The translations under genes and the position numbers were made by a program. A model generated the notes under the pieces. It searched no databases. It saw nothing but the letters and a program-made list of their open reading frames with translations, and had not been told where the DNA came from. From contig CAIZLW010000213.1 in the NCBI GenBank assembly GCA_903933915.1, positions 1 through 33,740 of the forward strand: a stretch of DNA of 33,740 bases, written 5' to 3'. This document shows positions 6,974-16,182 of this stretch, piece by piece. Position 1 is the stretch's first letter. Each line of letters begins with the position of its first letter. The DNA comes from an uncultured beta proteobacterium (GTDB lineage: Bacteria; Pseudomonadota; Gammaproteobacteria; Burkholderiales; SG8-41).

Positions 6974-9900
6974 TCATGCGACTTCTCCATGGGCCTGCAC
7001 AGGCCTGATCAATTCATCCGCGACCGGTGTATCCAGCCAGTCGACCTTGACCATCTTGCGCACCACCACGAATTCGTCGCGGTTGGTGCCAATGGTGCCG
7101 TAGTAGTTGAAACCGTAGCTCAGCTGGGCATAGCCGCCGATCATGTGCGTGGGTTTCAGCACGATGCGCGTCACCGAGTTGTGGATGCCGCCGCGCGCGC
7201 CGGTGATTTCAGAACCGGGTGTGTTCACGATCTTTTCCTGCGCGTGGTACATCATCACCATGCCGGGATTGACGCGCTGGCTGACCACTGCCCGCGCCGC
7301 GATGGCGCCGTTGATGTTGAACAGCTCGATCCAGTCGTTGTCGACGATACCCGCGCGTTTCGCATCGTCCTCACTCAGCCAGACACAGGGTCCACCACGG
7401 CTCAGGGTGAGCATCAGCAGATTGTCGGTGTAGGTGGAGTGGATGCCCCACTTCTGGTGCGGGGTGATGAAGTTGAGCAGAATCTCGGGATTGCCGTTGC
7501 TCTTGATGCCATGGATGCCGGCGGTGGTCTTCAGATCCACCGGCGGACGGTAACTGACGCAGCCTTCACCGAAGGCACGCATCCACGGGTGGTCCTGGTA
7601 AAACTGCTGGCGGCCAGTCAGCGTGCGCCACGGAATCAGCTCGTGCACGTTGGTATATCCGGCGTTGTAGGAAACCGTCTCGCTTTCGATGCCGCTCCAG
7701 GTCGGCGACGAGATGATCTTCCTCGGCTGTGCCTGGATGTCGCGGAAACGGATTTTTTCGTCTTCGCGATGGATCGCCAGATGGGTGTGGTCGATGCCGG
7801 TCTGCTTGCCCAGCGCCTGCCACGCCTTCACCGCGACATGACCGTTGGTTTCCGGTGCCAGCAACAGCACCACCTCGCAGGCGTCGATGTCGGTTTCGAT
7901 TTTCGGCATGCCTTTGGTGACGCCCTCCGCAATATTGAAGCCGTTCAGTTCACCGATCTGCCGCACTTCGTCCTGGGTATTCCATGCGATGCCCTTGCCG
8001 CCATTGCCGACCTTGGCCATCAGCGGGCCGAGCGCGGTAAAGCGTTTGTAGACGTTCGGGTAATCGCGTTCGACCACCGCGATTTGCGGCGCGGTCTTGC
8101 CCGGGATCAGATCCACTTCACCCTTTTTCCATTCCTTGACATCGAGTGCCTGTGCCAGCTCTGCCGGGGTATCGTGCATCAGTGGCGTCAGCACCAGCTC
8201 CTTCTCCACGCCAAGGTGACCGACGCAGACTTCGCTGAACTTCTGCGCAAAGCCCTTGTAGATGTCCCAGTCGCTGCGCGACTGCCAGGCCGGATCCACC
8301 GCAGTGGACAACGGATGGATGAACGGGTGCATGTCGCTGGTGTTGAGATCGTTTTTCTCGTACCAGGTGGCGGTGGGCAGCACAATGTCGGAATACAGGC
8401 AGGTGGTGCTCATGCGGAAGTCGAGCGTCACCAGCAGGTCGAGCTTGCCTTCCGGCGCCTGGTCATGCCACACCACCTCCTGCGGCTTGGCGTCATCGGG
8501 GCCAAGATCCTTGCCCTGCACGCCGTGGCTGGTGCCGAGCAGATGTTTGAGGAAATACTCATGGCCCTTGCCGCTGGAGCCCAGCAGGTTGGAGCGCCAG
8601 ACAAACAGGTTGCGCGGCCAGTTGGCGGGATGGTCCGGATCCTCGCAACTCATTTTCAGCGAGCCGTCCTTCAGCGCTTTGACCGCATAGTCCTTCGGAT
8701 CAACGCCGGCCGCCTGCGCATCGCGCACCACCTGCAACGGATTGGTCTGCAGTTGCGGGGCGGAAGGCAGCCAGCCCATGCGCTCGGCGCGCACGTTGTA
8801 GTCGATCATGCTGCCGCCGAACAGTTTTTTGTCGGCCAGCGGCGAGAGCACTTCGTCGACACCCAGTTTTTCGTAGCGCCACTGGTCGGTGTGTGCATAA
8901 AAGAAGCTGGTGCTGTTCTGCTGGCGCGGCGGGCGTATCCAGTCGAGCGCGAAAGCCAGTGCGGTCCAGCCGGTCTGCGGGCGCAGCTTTTCCTGGCCCA
9001 CATAATGTGCCCAGCCGCCGCCGCTCTGACCGACGCAACCGCACATCATCAGCATGTTGATGATGCCGCGGTAGTTCATGTCGCAGTGATACCAGTGGTT
9101 CATTGCCGCACCGATGATCACCATCGACTTGCCGTGAGTCTTGTCGGCATTTTCGGCAAACTGGCGGGCAACGCTGATTACCTGCTCGCGCGGCGTGCCG
9201 GTAATGCGTTCCTGCCACGCCGGTGTGTACGGCGTATCGTCGTCGTAGCTGGTGGCGGCGAGTTCACCGGGCAAACCGCGCGCCACACCATAGTTGGCGG
9301 CCTGCAGGTCGAACACGGTGGCGACCAGCACTTCGCGCTGTTCGCCGGCCTGACCGATCGCGACACGCTGCACCGGCACCGTGCGCACCAGCACATCGCC
9401 GTTTTCGCCTTTTTGCACGCTGTTGGTAAAATGCTCGGTGACGATGCCGCCAAAATACGGGAAGCCGACTTTCGCGGTATCCGTGCCGGGGCACTCGCCC
9501 TCGAGCAGCGACAGCTTGAGTTTGACGTCGCCGCCGTGATGCGCTTCCTTCGCTTGAAGATTCCACTGGCCCTGGTCGGCCCGGCCATCAGCCCCCCAGC
9601 GGAAACCGATGGCGCCATTGGGCAGTACCACCTTGCCGCTCTGGTCAAGCGCAACGGTCTTCCAGTCGGGATTGTTGTCCTGGCCCAGTTTGTCGGCAAA
9701 ATCCGAGGCCCGCACGTAGCGATCGGGCACCATTACCTTGTCGCCGCCCGGCAAGGTGTGCTCCTTCAGCATCACCAGCATCGGCAGGTCGGTATAGCGA
9801 CGGGCATAGTTGTCGAAATACTCACTGCGTTTGTCGAAATAAAACTCCTTGAGGATCACATGACCCATCGCCATCGCCACCGCAGCATCGGTGCCCTGTT

Positions 9901-10792
9901 TGGGGTGCATCCAGATGTCGGCGAGTTTGGCCACTTCGGAATAGTCAGGCGTGACCGCAACGGTCTTGGTGCCCTTGTAGCGAACCTCGGTGAAAAAATG
10001 CGCGTCGGGCGTGCGCGTCTGCGGTACGTTGGAACCCCAGGCGATGATGAACGAGGAGTTGTACCAATCCGCCGATTCGGGCACGTCGGTCTGCTCGCCC
10101 CAGGTCTGCGGGCTGGACGGCGGCAAATCGCAGTACCAGTCATAGAAGCTCATGCACACGCCGCCGATCAGACTGAGGTAGCGGCTACCCGCGGCGTAAC
10201 TGACCATCGACATCGCCGGAATCGGCGAAAAACCGATCACCCGGTCCGGGCCGTGCTTCTTGATGGTGTAGACATTGGCCGCGGCGACGATCTCGTTGAT
10301 CTCATCCCAGGTCGAACGCACGAAGCCGCCGAGGCCGCGCACGCTCTGGTAGTCGCGGCGTTTGTCATCGGATTCGACGATGGACGCCCAGGCCTCGACC
10401 GGGGACTTGTCCAACCGCGCTGCACGCCAGCTTTTCAGCAGCCGGCCGCGCACCAGCGGATACTTCACCCGGTTGGCGCTGTAGAGGTACCAGCTGTAAC
10501 TGGCGCCACGCGAACAGCCGCGCGGCTCATGGTTGGGCATGTCCCAGCGGGTGCGCGGATAATCGGTCTGCTGGGTTTCCCAGGTGACGATGCCGCCTTT
10601 GACGTAGATTTTCCATGAGCACGACCCGGTGCAGTTCACACCGTGAGTGGAACGCACGATCTTGTCGTGTGCCCAGCGGTTGCGGTAGGCATCTTCCCAG
10701 GTCCGGTCTTCGCCGTTGGTGACACCGTGACCACCGGCAAACGATTCCCGCGGTTGTGAAAAATAAGTCAGTCGATCCAGAAAATGGCTCAT
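6974..10792 (-). CDS. narG: Respiratory nitrate reductase alpha subunit (molybdenum)
   Basis: NarG is the cytoplasm-facing catalytic subunit that reduces nitrate to nitrite at a bis-MGD molybdenum centre. The 1272-residue protein (E. coli 1247) has the FS0 cluster ligands H50, C54, C58 and C93 and the molybdenum ligand D222 inside YDWYCDLPPSSPQTWGEQ; the numbering matches E. coli for D222 within this alignment. The early EDAYRNRWAHDK segment and a late SYGFNYYG block are typical. The ATG at 10792 is preceded by GAGG at 6 nt. There is no twin-arginine signal for periplasmic export, so this is the membrane-bound Nar type and not Nap. It lies 100 bp after the 461-aa NarK gene and is intact. Confidence 0.98.
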   Translation of the reverse strand: MSHFLDRLTYFSQPRESFAGGHGVTNGEDRTWEDAYRNRWAHDKIVRSTHGVNCTGSCSWKIYVKGGIVTWETQQTDYPRTRWDMPNHEPRGCSRGASYSWYLYSANRVKYPLVRGRLLKSWRAARLDKSPVEAWASIVESDDKRRDYQSVRGLGGFVRSTWDEINEIVAAANVYTIKKHGPDRVIGFSPIPAMSMVSYAAGSRYLSLIGGVCMSFYDWYCDLPPSSPQTWGEQTDVPESADWYNSSFIIAWGSNVPQTRTPDAHFFTEVRYKGTKTVAVTPDYSEVAKLADIWMHPKQGTDAAVAMAMGHVILKEFYFDKRSEYFDNYARRYTDLPMLVMLKEHTLPGGDKVMVPDRYVRASDFADKLGQDNNPDWKTVALDQSGKVVLPNGAIGFRWGADGRADQGQWNLQAKEAHHGGDVKLKLSLLEGECPGTDTAKVGFPYFGGIVTEHFTNSVQKGENGDVLVRTVPVQRVAIGQAGEQREVLVATVFDLQAANYGVARGLPGELAATSYDDDTPYTPAWQERITGTPREQVISVARQFAENADKTHGKSMVIIGAAMNHWYHCDMNYRGIINMLMMCGCVGQSGGGWAHYVGQEKLRPQTGWTALAFALDWIRPPRQQNSTSFFYAHTDQWRYEKLGVDEVLSPLADKKLFGGSMIDYNVRAERMGWLPSAPQLQTNPLQVVRDAQAAGVDPKDYAVKALKDGSLKMSCEDPDHPANWPRNLFVWRSNLLGSSGKGHEYFLKHLLGTSHGVQGKDLGPDDAKPQEVVWHDQAPEGKLDLLVTLDFRMSTTCLYSDIVLPTATWYEKNDLNTSDMHPFIHPLSTAVDPAWQSRSDWDIYKGFAQKFSEVCVGHLGVEKELVLTPLMHDTPAELAQALDVKEWKKGEVDLIPGKTAPQIAVVERDYPNVYKRFTALGPLMAKVGNGGKGIAWNTQDEVRQIGELNGFNIAEGVTKGMPKIETDIDACEVVLLLAPETNGHVAVKAWQALGKQTGIDHTHLAIHREDEKIRFRDIQAQPRKIISSPTWSGIESETVSYNAGYTNVHELIPWRTLTGRQQFYQDHPWMRAFGEGCVSYRPPVDLKTTAGIHGIKSNGNPEILLNFITPHQKWGIHSTYTDNLLMLTLSRGGPCVWLSEDDAKRAGIVDNDWIELFNINGAIAARAVVSQRVNPGMVMMYHAQEKIVNTPGSEITGARGGIHNSVTRIVLKPTHMIGGYAQLSYGFNYYGTIGTNRDEFVVVRKMVKVDWLDTPVADELIRPVQAHGEVA

Positions 10793-10892
10793 GTGCGCCT
10801 CGTGATTCGTGAATGGTCAAATTTGAAACCGCTACCACTTGAAACTGAATCGTGATTACCCTGCACTTGCGCTGCCCCCTTCTGCATCTCCC

Positions 10893-12278
10893 TCAGCACG
10901 GCATCTCGGCGTTTTTGCGCGCGTAATACCACCAGGTCATCAGGATGCAGCTGCAGTAAAAAACCATGAACACATAGAGCGCGGCTTCCGGCCCTCCGGT
11001 GGCTGCTATCGATGTGCCGTAACTTTTGGGAATGAAAAAACCGCCGTAGGCGCCAATCGCCGAGGTGAAGCCGAGTACTGCCGCCGCTTCCTTGTTTGCA
11101 TCCCTGACGGCCTGCTCGTTTACTTGCGCCCCCTTGCCCTCGGCGGCACGCCTGTGCTCGGTCAGAAAAATGACCGGGATCATGCGAAACGTGGAGCCGT
11201 TGCCGATCCCCGTGGTGAAGAACAGCAGCAAAAATGCCCCCAGAAAACCGGGCAGGCTTCCACTGGAATCTGCTGACGGCAGGCTGTACAACACAGCCGC
11301 CACGGCCAAGGCCATCAGCAGAAAATTCCAGAAGGTGACCCGCGCCCCGCCCATGCGGTCGGCCAGCCAGCCACCCAGCGGGCGCATCAGCGCACCAAGC
11401 AGCGGTCCGATGAACACGTACTGCGTGGCCTCGACCGCCGGAAACGCCGTTTGCAGCAACAGTGGAAATCCGGCCGAATGACCGATAAAAGACCCGAAGG
11501 TGCCGAGATACAGCCAGGACATCAGCCAGTTGTGCTTGCGCACAAAAATTACGGCCTGTTCGGTAAACGATGCACGGGCGCCGGGGATGTCGTTCATTCC
11601 GAACCAGGCCGCCAGCGTAGTCAGTGCAATGGCCGGCACCCAGACGAATCCGGCGTTCTGCAACCAGATTTCTTTTGTTGCACCCGCCCCGCTCCACACT
11701 TGCGGTGCGCCGCTGATGACACCAAACAGGCCGCCGACGATCACCAGCGGCACCACAAACTGCGCCACCGACACCCCGAGATTGCCCAGGCCGCCATTCA
11801 ATCCCAGCGCGCCCCCCTTCTGCGAGGCGGGAAAGAAAAAGCTGATGTTGGCCATGCTGGAGGCGAAATTGCCACCCCCCAGTCCGCAGAGCAGCGCCAG
11901 TAGCAGCAACGTGGGGTAAGTGGTGTCCGGATCCTGTACCGCAAATCCCATTCCCAGCGCCGGCAGCAGCAGCGACGCGGTGGACAAGGTGGTCCAAACC
12001 CGTCCGCCGAACATTGGCACCATGAAAGCGTAGAAAATGCGCAGCGTTGCCCCGCACAGGGCGGGAAGCGCCGCCAGCCAGAACAGTTGATTGGTGGAAA
12101 AGCGGAACCCCACATGCGGCAGATTGACCACTACCACGCTCCACACCATCCACACCGCGAAGGACAGCATCAGCGCCAGCACCGAAATCATCAGGTTGCG
12201 GCGAGCGATACGCTCCCCTTGCCGGGCCCAGAAGTCGGGATTCTCGGGCTCCCAGTGGGTCAGGGGTGCTGAATTCAT
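10893..12278 (-). CDS. narK: NarK-type nitrate/nitrite transporter (461 aa)
   Basis: This is a major facilitator protein with 12 membrane segments and the length of E. coli NarK. It carries both nitrate signature motifs: GLGGGNFASSMANISFFFP in TM5 and GIGNGSTFRMIPVIF in TM11, plus the Arg of GATLRI in TM2 and of GALMRPLGG in TM8, which correspond to the substrate-binding arginines R89 and R305 of E. coli NarK. This is the NarK2 type, proposed to exchange nitrate for nitrite. A charged loop after TM11 is rich in Ala, Glu and Lys. The ATG at 12278 lies 38 bp after the 554-aa porter. Transport mode is inferred from the family. Confidence 0.93.
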   Translation of the reverse strand: MNSAPLTHWEPENPDFWARQGERIARRNLMISVLALMLSFAVWMVWSVVVVNLPHVGFRFSTNQLFWLAALPALCGATLRIFYAFMVPMFGGRVWTTLSTASLLLPALGMGFAVQDPDTTYPTLLLLALLCGLGGGNFASSMANISFFFPASQKGGALGLNGGLGNLGVSVAQFVVPLVIVGGLFGVISGAPQVWSGAGATKEIWLQNAGFVWVPAIALTTLAAWFGMNDIPGARASFTEQAVIFVRKHNWLMSWLYLGTFGSFIGHSAGFPLLLQTAFPAVEATQYVFIGPLLGALMRPLGGWLADRMGGARVTFWNFLLMALAVAAVLYSLPSADSSGSLPGFLGAFLLLFFTTGIGNGSTFRMIPVIFLTEHRRAAEGKGAQVNEQAVRDANKEAAAVLGFTSAIGAYGGFFIPKSYGTSIAATGGPEAALYVFMVFYCSCILMTWWYYARKNAEMPC

Positions 12279-12316
12279 GACGCATTACGCATCCGCTTTT
12301 CTGCTTCATCCGCTGA

Positions 12317-13981
12317 TCAGGGATTTTTGACGTATGCGTTCTTGCGCAGGTAGAACCACCAGTTCAGCACCAGGCACACCGCGTAGAACACTGCAAATCC
12401 GTACATCGAATATTCCGGCGTGCCGGCCTTGATCTGTGCACCGATCACCACCGGCGCAATGAAAGAGCCGTAGGCGCCCACCGCCGAGGTCCAGCCCAGC
12501 ACCGGCCCGGCCTGCTGCCGGTCGAAAATCACGCCGATGGTGCGGAAAGTTGAGCCGTTGCCGATGCCCGTCGCAGCGAACAGCACCACAAACAGCACCA
12601 TGAACACCAGAAAATACTGTTCCGGCGTGGCTGACTTGTAGGCCAGCAGCATCACATAGCCCAATGCCGCCGAAGCCACCACCATCACCGCCGAAATGAT
12701 CTGGGTGACGATGGAACCGCCGACCTTGTCAGAGATCCAGCCGCCCACGGGGCGGATCAACGCACCGACGAAGGGCCCGATCCACGCGAAGGTCAATGCA
12801 GACGGCGCATTGGGGTTCTTCAGGGTGTGCTGCATGACACCGGCGGAGTCAGGCACGTGACTGACGCCGAAAATTACGGTGATCGACAGCGGCAACGCCA
12901 TCGAGAATCCGATGAACGAACCGAAGGTGACGATGTACAGCGCGGTCATCGACCAGGTGTGTTTGTTGCTGAATATCTCGAACTGCTTGGCGATATTGCC
13001 CTTCATTTCACCGAAGGCTGCAAACTTCATCACCAACAGCGTGCCGATCATGATCAGCGGCAGCGCCACCCACATGTTGAGCACGCCGATGCCCACGGGC
13101 GCTGGCAGGTACAGATAGAGGCCCAGACCACCGATCAGGAAAGCCAGACCCCACAGGTAAAAAATCTTGGCGAAAGCCGCCACAGTACCGCCGTAGTTGG
13201 GTGAAAGCGGCAGCAGGTTGTTCATGCCGAACCAGGCCGCGATCACCAGCGGCGCCAGGATCGCCGCCCAGACGAAGCCGGCGTTCTGGATAAAGGTGGG
13301 CGTACCGGCGGTGATCTTGCCGAGTATCCAGCCGCTGTCCTTGAGCAGCGTCATCGGCTCGCCGGCGATCGCCCCGAAGACACCGGCGGTCATCACCAGC
13401 GGAATCAGCACCTGCATGGTGGTGACGCCGAAATTTCCCAGTCCGGCATTCAGACCCAGTGCGGTGCCCTGCAGGCGTTTGGGGAAAAAACCGCTGATAT
13501 TGGACATCGAACAGGCGAAGTTGCCGCCGCCGATGCCGGACAGGAACGCCCAGAACTGGAACACATGCAAGGGCGTGGTCTTGTCCTGCAGCGAGAGGCC
13601 GGTACCGATCGCCGGAATAATCAGCAGTGCAGAGGTCAGAAAAATGGTGTTGCGACCGCCGCAGAGACGGATGAAAAACGACGCGGGTATGCGCAGCGTC
13701 GCGCCCATCAGGCCCGAGATCGCAGTCAATGTGAACAGTTCCGCCGGCTTGAAGGGAAAGCCGAGGTTGATCATCTGCACCGTGATGATGCCCCACATCA
13801 GCCACACGGCGAACCCGCACAGCAGATTGGGTATCGAAATCCACAGGTTGCGATTAGCGATGCCCTTGCCCCGGATCTCCCAGAATGTATCGTTCTCGAC
13901 ATCCCATTCCGCGATATCCACGGAACTGCGGATGACCGGGCGATCACCCCCTGCTGAATCCTGCTGCTTGGTCGTGTTCAT
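12317..13981 (-). CDS. narK: NarK-type nitrate/nitrite transporter, long form (554 aa)
   Basis: This second NarK2-type porter has the same signatures (GIGGGNFACSMSNISGFFP; GIGNGSTFRTIGVIF) and binding arginines (GATLRIP; GALIRPVGG). It begins with a 30-residue polar N-terminus. It is longer than its neighbour mainly through an insertion at about residues 249-310 with two extra hydrophobic stretches (around FYLWGLAFLIGGLGL and WVALPLIMIGTLLV), so 14 membrane segments are likely. There is also a ~25-residue insert after SITVIFG. It lacks the charged loop that the shorter porter has after TM11. Whether it prefers nitrate import or nitrite export cannot be read from the sequence. Confidence 0.92.
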   Translation of the reverse strand: MNTTKQQDSAGGDRPVIRSSVDIAEWDVENDTFWEIRGKGIANRNLWISIPNLLCGFAVWLMWGIITVQMINLGFPFKPAELFTLTAISGLMGATLRIPASFFIRLCGGRNTIFLTSALLIIPAIGTGLSLQDKTTPLHVFQFWAFLSGIGGGNFACSMSNISGFFPKRLQGTALGLNAGLGNFGVTTMQVLIPLVMTAGVFGAIAGEPMTLLKDSGWILGKITAGTPTFIQNAGFVWAAILAPLVIAAWFGMNNLLPLSPNYGGTVAAFAKIFYLWGLAFLIGGLGLYLYLPAPVGIGVLNMWVALPLIMIGTLLVMKFAAFGEMKGNIAKQFEIFSNKHTWSMTALYIVTFGSFIGFSMALPLSITVIFGVSHVPDSAGVMQHTLKNPNAPSALTFAWIGPFVGALIRPVGGWISDKVGGSIVTQIISAVMVVASAALGYVMLLAYKSATPEQYFLVFMVLFVVLFAATGIGNGSTFRTIGVIFDRQQAGPVLGWTSAVGAYGSFIAPVVIGAQIKAGTPEYSMYGFAVFYAVCLVLNWWFYLRKNAYVKNP

Positions 13982-14019
13982 TATGGTTCCAGTCTCGTGT
14001 GTTCAGCGGTTGCCGGGTA

Positions 14020-15285
14020 TCAGATCAAGCGTGATGATTCGGGTTGCTGGCTGGGTTTTGCCACGTTCAACGGCCGCACCTCGGTGAAGTACATCCACAT
14101 CAGCGACACCCAGACGACGCCGAACATCAGCATGAAGGCGGAAGAACGCACACCGGTCAGGTCCACCAGCGCGCCGAACATGATCGGCAGAACGAAGCCG
14201 CCCATGCCGCCGGCGAGGCCGACCACCCCGGAGACGACGCCGATGTTGTGGGGGTAGTCATCGGAGATGTACTTGAACACCGAAGCCTTGCCGATGGCGA
14301 AGGCGATGCCCATGGTGAACATGATGATGGTGAACAGCGTCGGGCCCAGGCCGATATGAAATTTTTTGGGGCCGGACACCGTGAGTATGGTGAATTCGGT
14401 CTGCGGATAAGACAGGAAAAACAGACAGACCAAGGATATCCACAGCACCCACCAGGTGATGAAATGCGCGCCGTATTTGTCCGAGAACCAGCCGCCGATG
14501 GCGCGTAACACGCCGCCCGGGATGCTGAAGCCCGCGGCCAGCAATGCCGCCAGTTGGATATCGAAACCGTATTCGGAGATGTAGTACTTCGTCATCCACA
14601 ACGACAACGCCACATAACCGCCGAAAACAATCGAGTAATACTGGCTGTAGCGCCAGACCGTCGGATCCTTCAGCACCTGCAGTTGCTCACGGACGGTGAC
14701 CGTGGCGGCGCCGCTGGCATGCTCCTCGTCAGTGAAAGTGAAAAACCAGAAGAGGATTGCGGTCACTGTCATGAGGAACGCATAAACCTGCGGCACCATT
14801 GCCCAACCATAAGTGACCACAATAGTTGGCGCCACCAGTTTGGTGACCGCCGCTCCGGTATTGCCCATACCGAAAATGCCCATCGCAAATCCCTGACGCT
14901 GCCGCGGAAACCAGCGCGCGCAATACGCGATGCCGACAGTAAACGATCCGCCGGCAACACCGACGAACAGGCCGGTGACCAGGAAGTGCCAGAATTCGGT
15001 GGCGCGGGAAATCATCCAGATCGGCACGATGGTCGACAGCATCAGGATGAAAAATACGATGCGCCCGCCGAAGCGATCGGTCCACATGCCCAGCGGCAGG
15101 CGGATCAGCGAGCCGGTGAGTACTGGCAAAGCCACCAGCACGCCAAACTGCGTTTCATTGAGTCCGAGATTCTGTTTGATGGGGATGCCGATCACGGCGA
15201 ACATCATCCACACCATGAAACAGACCGTGAATGCCGTGGTACTTGCCGTCACCACCGACCACTGTTTGAATTGCTGCGATGCCAT
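14020..15285 (-). CDS. narK1: NarK1-type nitrate/nitrite porter (421 aa)
   Basis: This is a major facilitator protein of 421 residues, shorter than the two other porters and of the NasA/NarK1 branch usually described as nitrate/H+ symporters. It shows SLIRLPLGMWTDRFGG after TM2, GVAGGSFTVGIAYCARWFP and GMGNTGAAVTK in the N-terminal half, and GIAFAIGKASVFKYI plus GLAGGMGGF in the C-terminal half. I place the start at the ATG at 15285, with AGGGAG 6 nt upstream; an in-frame extension to 15342 has no such site. It is the first gene after the 219-bp narL-narK1 gap. NarK1 plus NarK2 pairs are known to cooperate: the symporter primes nitrate entry and the antiporter exchanges it for nitrite. Confidence 0.92.
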   Translation of the reverse strand: MASQQFKQWSVVTASTTAFTVCFMVWMMFAVIGIPIKQNLGLNETQFGVLVALPVLTGSLIRLPLGMWTDRFGGRIVFFILMLSTIVPIWMISRATEFWHFLVTGLFVGVAGGSFTVGIAYCARWFPRQRQGFAMGIFGMGNTGAAVTKLVAPTIVVTYGWAMVPQVYAFLMTVTAILFWFFTFTDEEHASGAATVTVREQLQVLKDPTVWRYSQYYSIVFGGYVALSLWMTKYYISEYGFDIQLAALLAAGFSIPGGVLRAIGGWFSDKYGAHFITWWVLWISLVCLFFLSYPQTEFTILTVSGPKKFHIGLGPTLFTIIMFTMGIAFAIGKASVFKYISDDYPHNIGVVSGVVGLAGGMGGFVLPIMFGALVDLTGVRSSAFMLMFGVVWVSLMWMYFTEVRPLNVAKPSQQPESSRLI

Positions 15286-15504
15286 CGTTCGCTCCCTTAG
15301 ATATCTGGAGCGAAAATACCGGCACACCACCACAGCCGCCATTCAGCTGTCGGCGGACGGGAGCACTGCAAACGACCGAGTGCCACGGTTGCGGCTAGTT
15401 ATTTCGAACTAGTTCCGACTTCGCAAGGGGATGAGCCGATGATCGGTTCCAGCGATGACAACAGCAACGCACGGTACGCAGCCGGCGCCGGGAATTACTT
15501 ATAA
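15286..15504 (-). promoter_or_regulatory. Probable nar operon promoter region between narL and narK1
   Basis: This 219-bp gap is the largest within the nar block and is the natural place for the nar promoter. It holds an inverted repeat CTAGTT-N6-AACTAG (15395-15412) overlapping a perfect 10-bp palindrome GAACTAGTTC (15406-15415), and a single match to the NarL heptamer consensus TACYYMT (TACTTAT, 15496-15502, plus strand) beside the narL stop. I find no TTGAT-N4-ATCAA FNR box in it. A weak -35/-10 pair (TTGCGA, 17 nt, AATAAC on the minus strand) spans the palindrome. The promoter role is inference from position. Confidence 0.4.
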
Positions 15505-16182
15505 CTAATTGTTTTTATTGTTATTTTTTGACATTCCGTGTTCGACAGCATAAACCGCTGCCTGCACCCGGCTGGTCAGCTTGAGCTTGCGCAGGATGTT
15601 CTGCACATGGATCTTCACCGTACTCTCGGCCAACTCGAACTCGCGGGCGAGTTCCTTATTGCTGGCGCCGCGGGCCAGCGCGGCAAGGATCTCGCGCTCG
15701 CGCGCACTGAGCAGCGCCTTGTCCGGCAGCGGTGCCACGGTCTTGCGCTTCAATCCGGCGACCAGTTTGCCGGTCATCTCCGGCGACACCACCGAGTCGC
15801 CGGCTGCGGCACGGCGGATCGCATCGACAAAATATTCAGCATCAATGTTTTTCAAAAGGTAACCGGCCGCTCCGGCATGCAGCGTCTCCAGGAGATCCTC
15901 CGCGTCCTCGGACACCGTCAGCATCAGCACCCGTGTCTCCGGCAGTTCCTCGGTCAGGGTCTTCACCGCTTCGCGGCCGCTGACGCCCGGCATGTGCAGG
16001 TCGAGCAGGATAATGTCTGGCCGCAACTGCCGGGCCTGCTGCACGCCGTCGAGCCCGTCCGCCGCCTCGCCGACGACTTCGATGTCAGCCTGACGCGCCA
16101 GCAGCGCCTTCACCCCGCTGCGAAACAGCTTGTGGTCATCGACCAGCAACACCCGCAATCTTTTACTTTCACTCTGACTCAC
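15505..16182 (-). CDS. narL: NarL-type nitrate/nitrite response regulator
   Basis: This is a 225-residue two-domain response regulator. The receiver domain (about 10-125) has the acidic pair D15-D16, phosphoacceptor D61 in ILLDLHMPG and K111. A LuxR-type helix-turn-helix follows at about 157-215 (LSAREREILAALARGASNKELA, then ESTVKIHVQNILRKL). Together with narX, which it overlaps (GTGA; GTG start at 16182 over the narX TGA), it forms the nitrate-sensing pair that activates nar genes. The C-terminus ends in an Asn/Lys-rich tail. Placement directly before the narK-narG operon supports NarL over other NarL/FixJ family members. Confidence 0.92.
   Translation of the reverse strand: MSQSESKRLRVLLVDDHKLFRSGVKALLARQADIEVVGEAADGLDGVQQARQLRPDIILLDLHMPGVSGREAVKTLTEELPETRVLMLTVSEDAEDLLETLHAGAAGYLLKNIDAEYFVDAIRRAAAGDSVVSPEMTGKLVAGLKRKTVAPLPDKALLSAREREILAALARGASNKELAREFELAESTVKIHVQNILRKLKLTSRVQAAVYAVEHGMSKNNNKNN

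Noticed and set aside
6845..10618. A 1257-codon open frame on the plus strand opposite narG
   Set aside because: It lies almost wholly antisense to narG, whose motifs are clear. It is His/Arg/Ala-rich with no recognisable domain, a usual by-product of GC-rich codon use on the other strand.
15365..15385. Sigma-54-like TGGCAC...TTTGC in the nar promoter gap (minus strand)
   Set aside because: The GG-to-GC spacing is 13 bases instead of 10, so it would not be a -24/-12 promoter.
15482..15491. Perfect palindrome CCGGCGCCGG after narL
   Set aside because: No T run follows on the minus strand and the stem would have almost no loop, so I do not call it a terminator.
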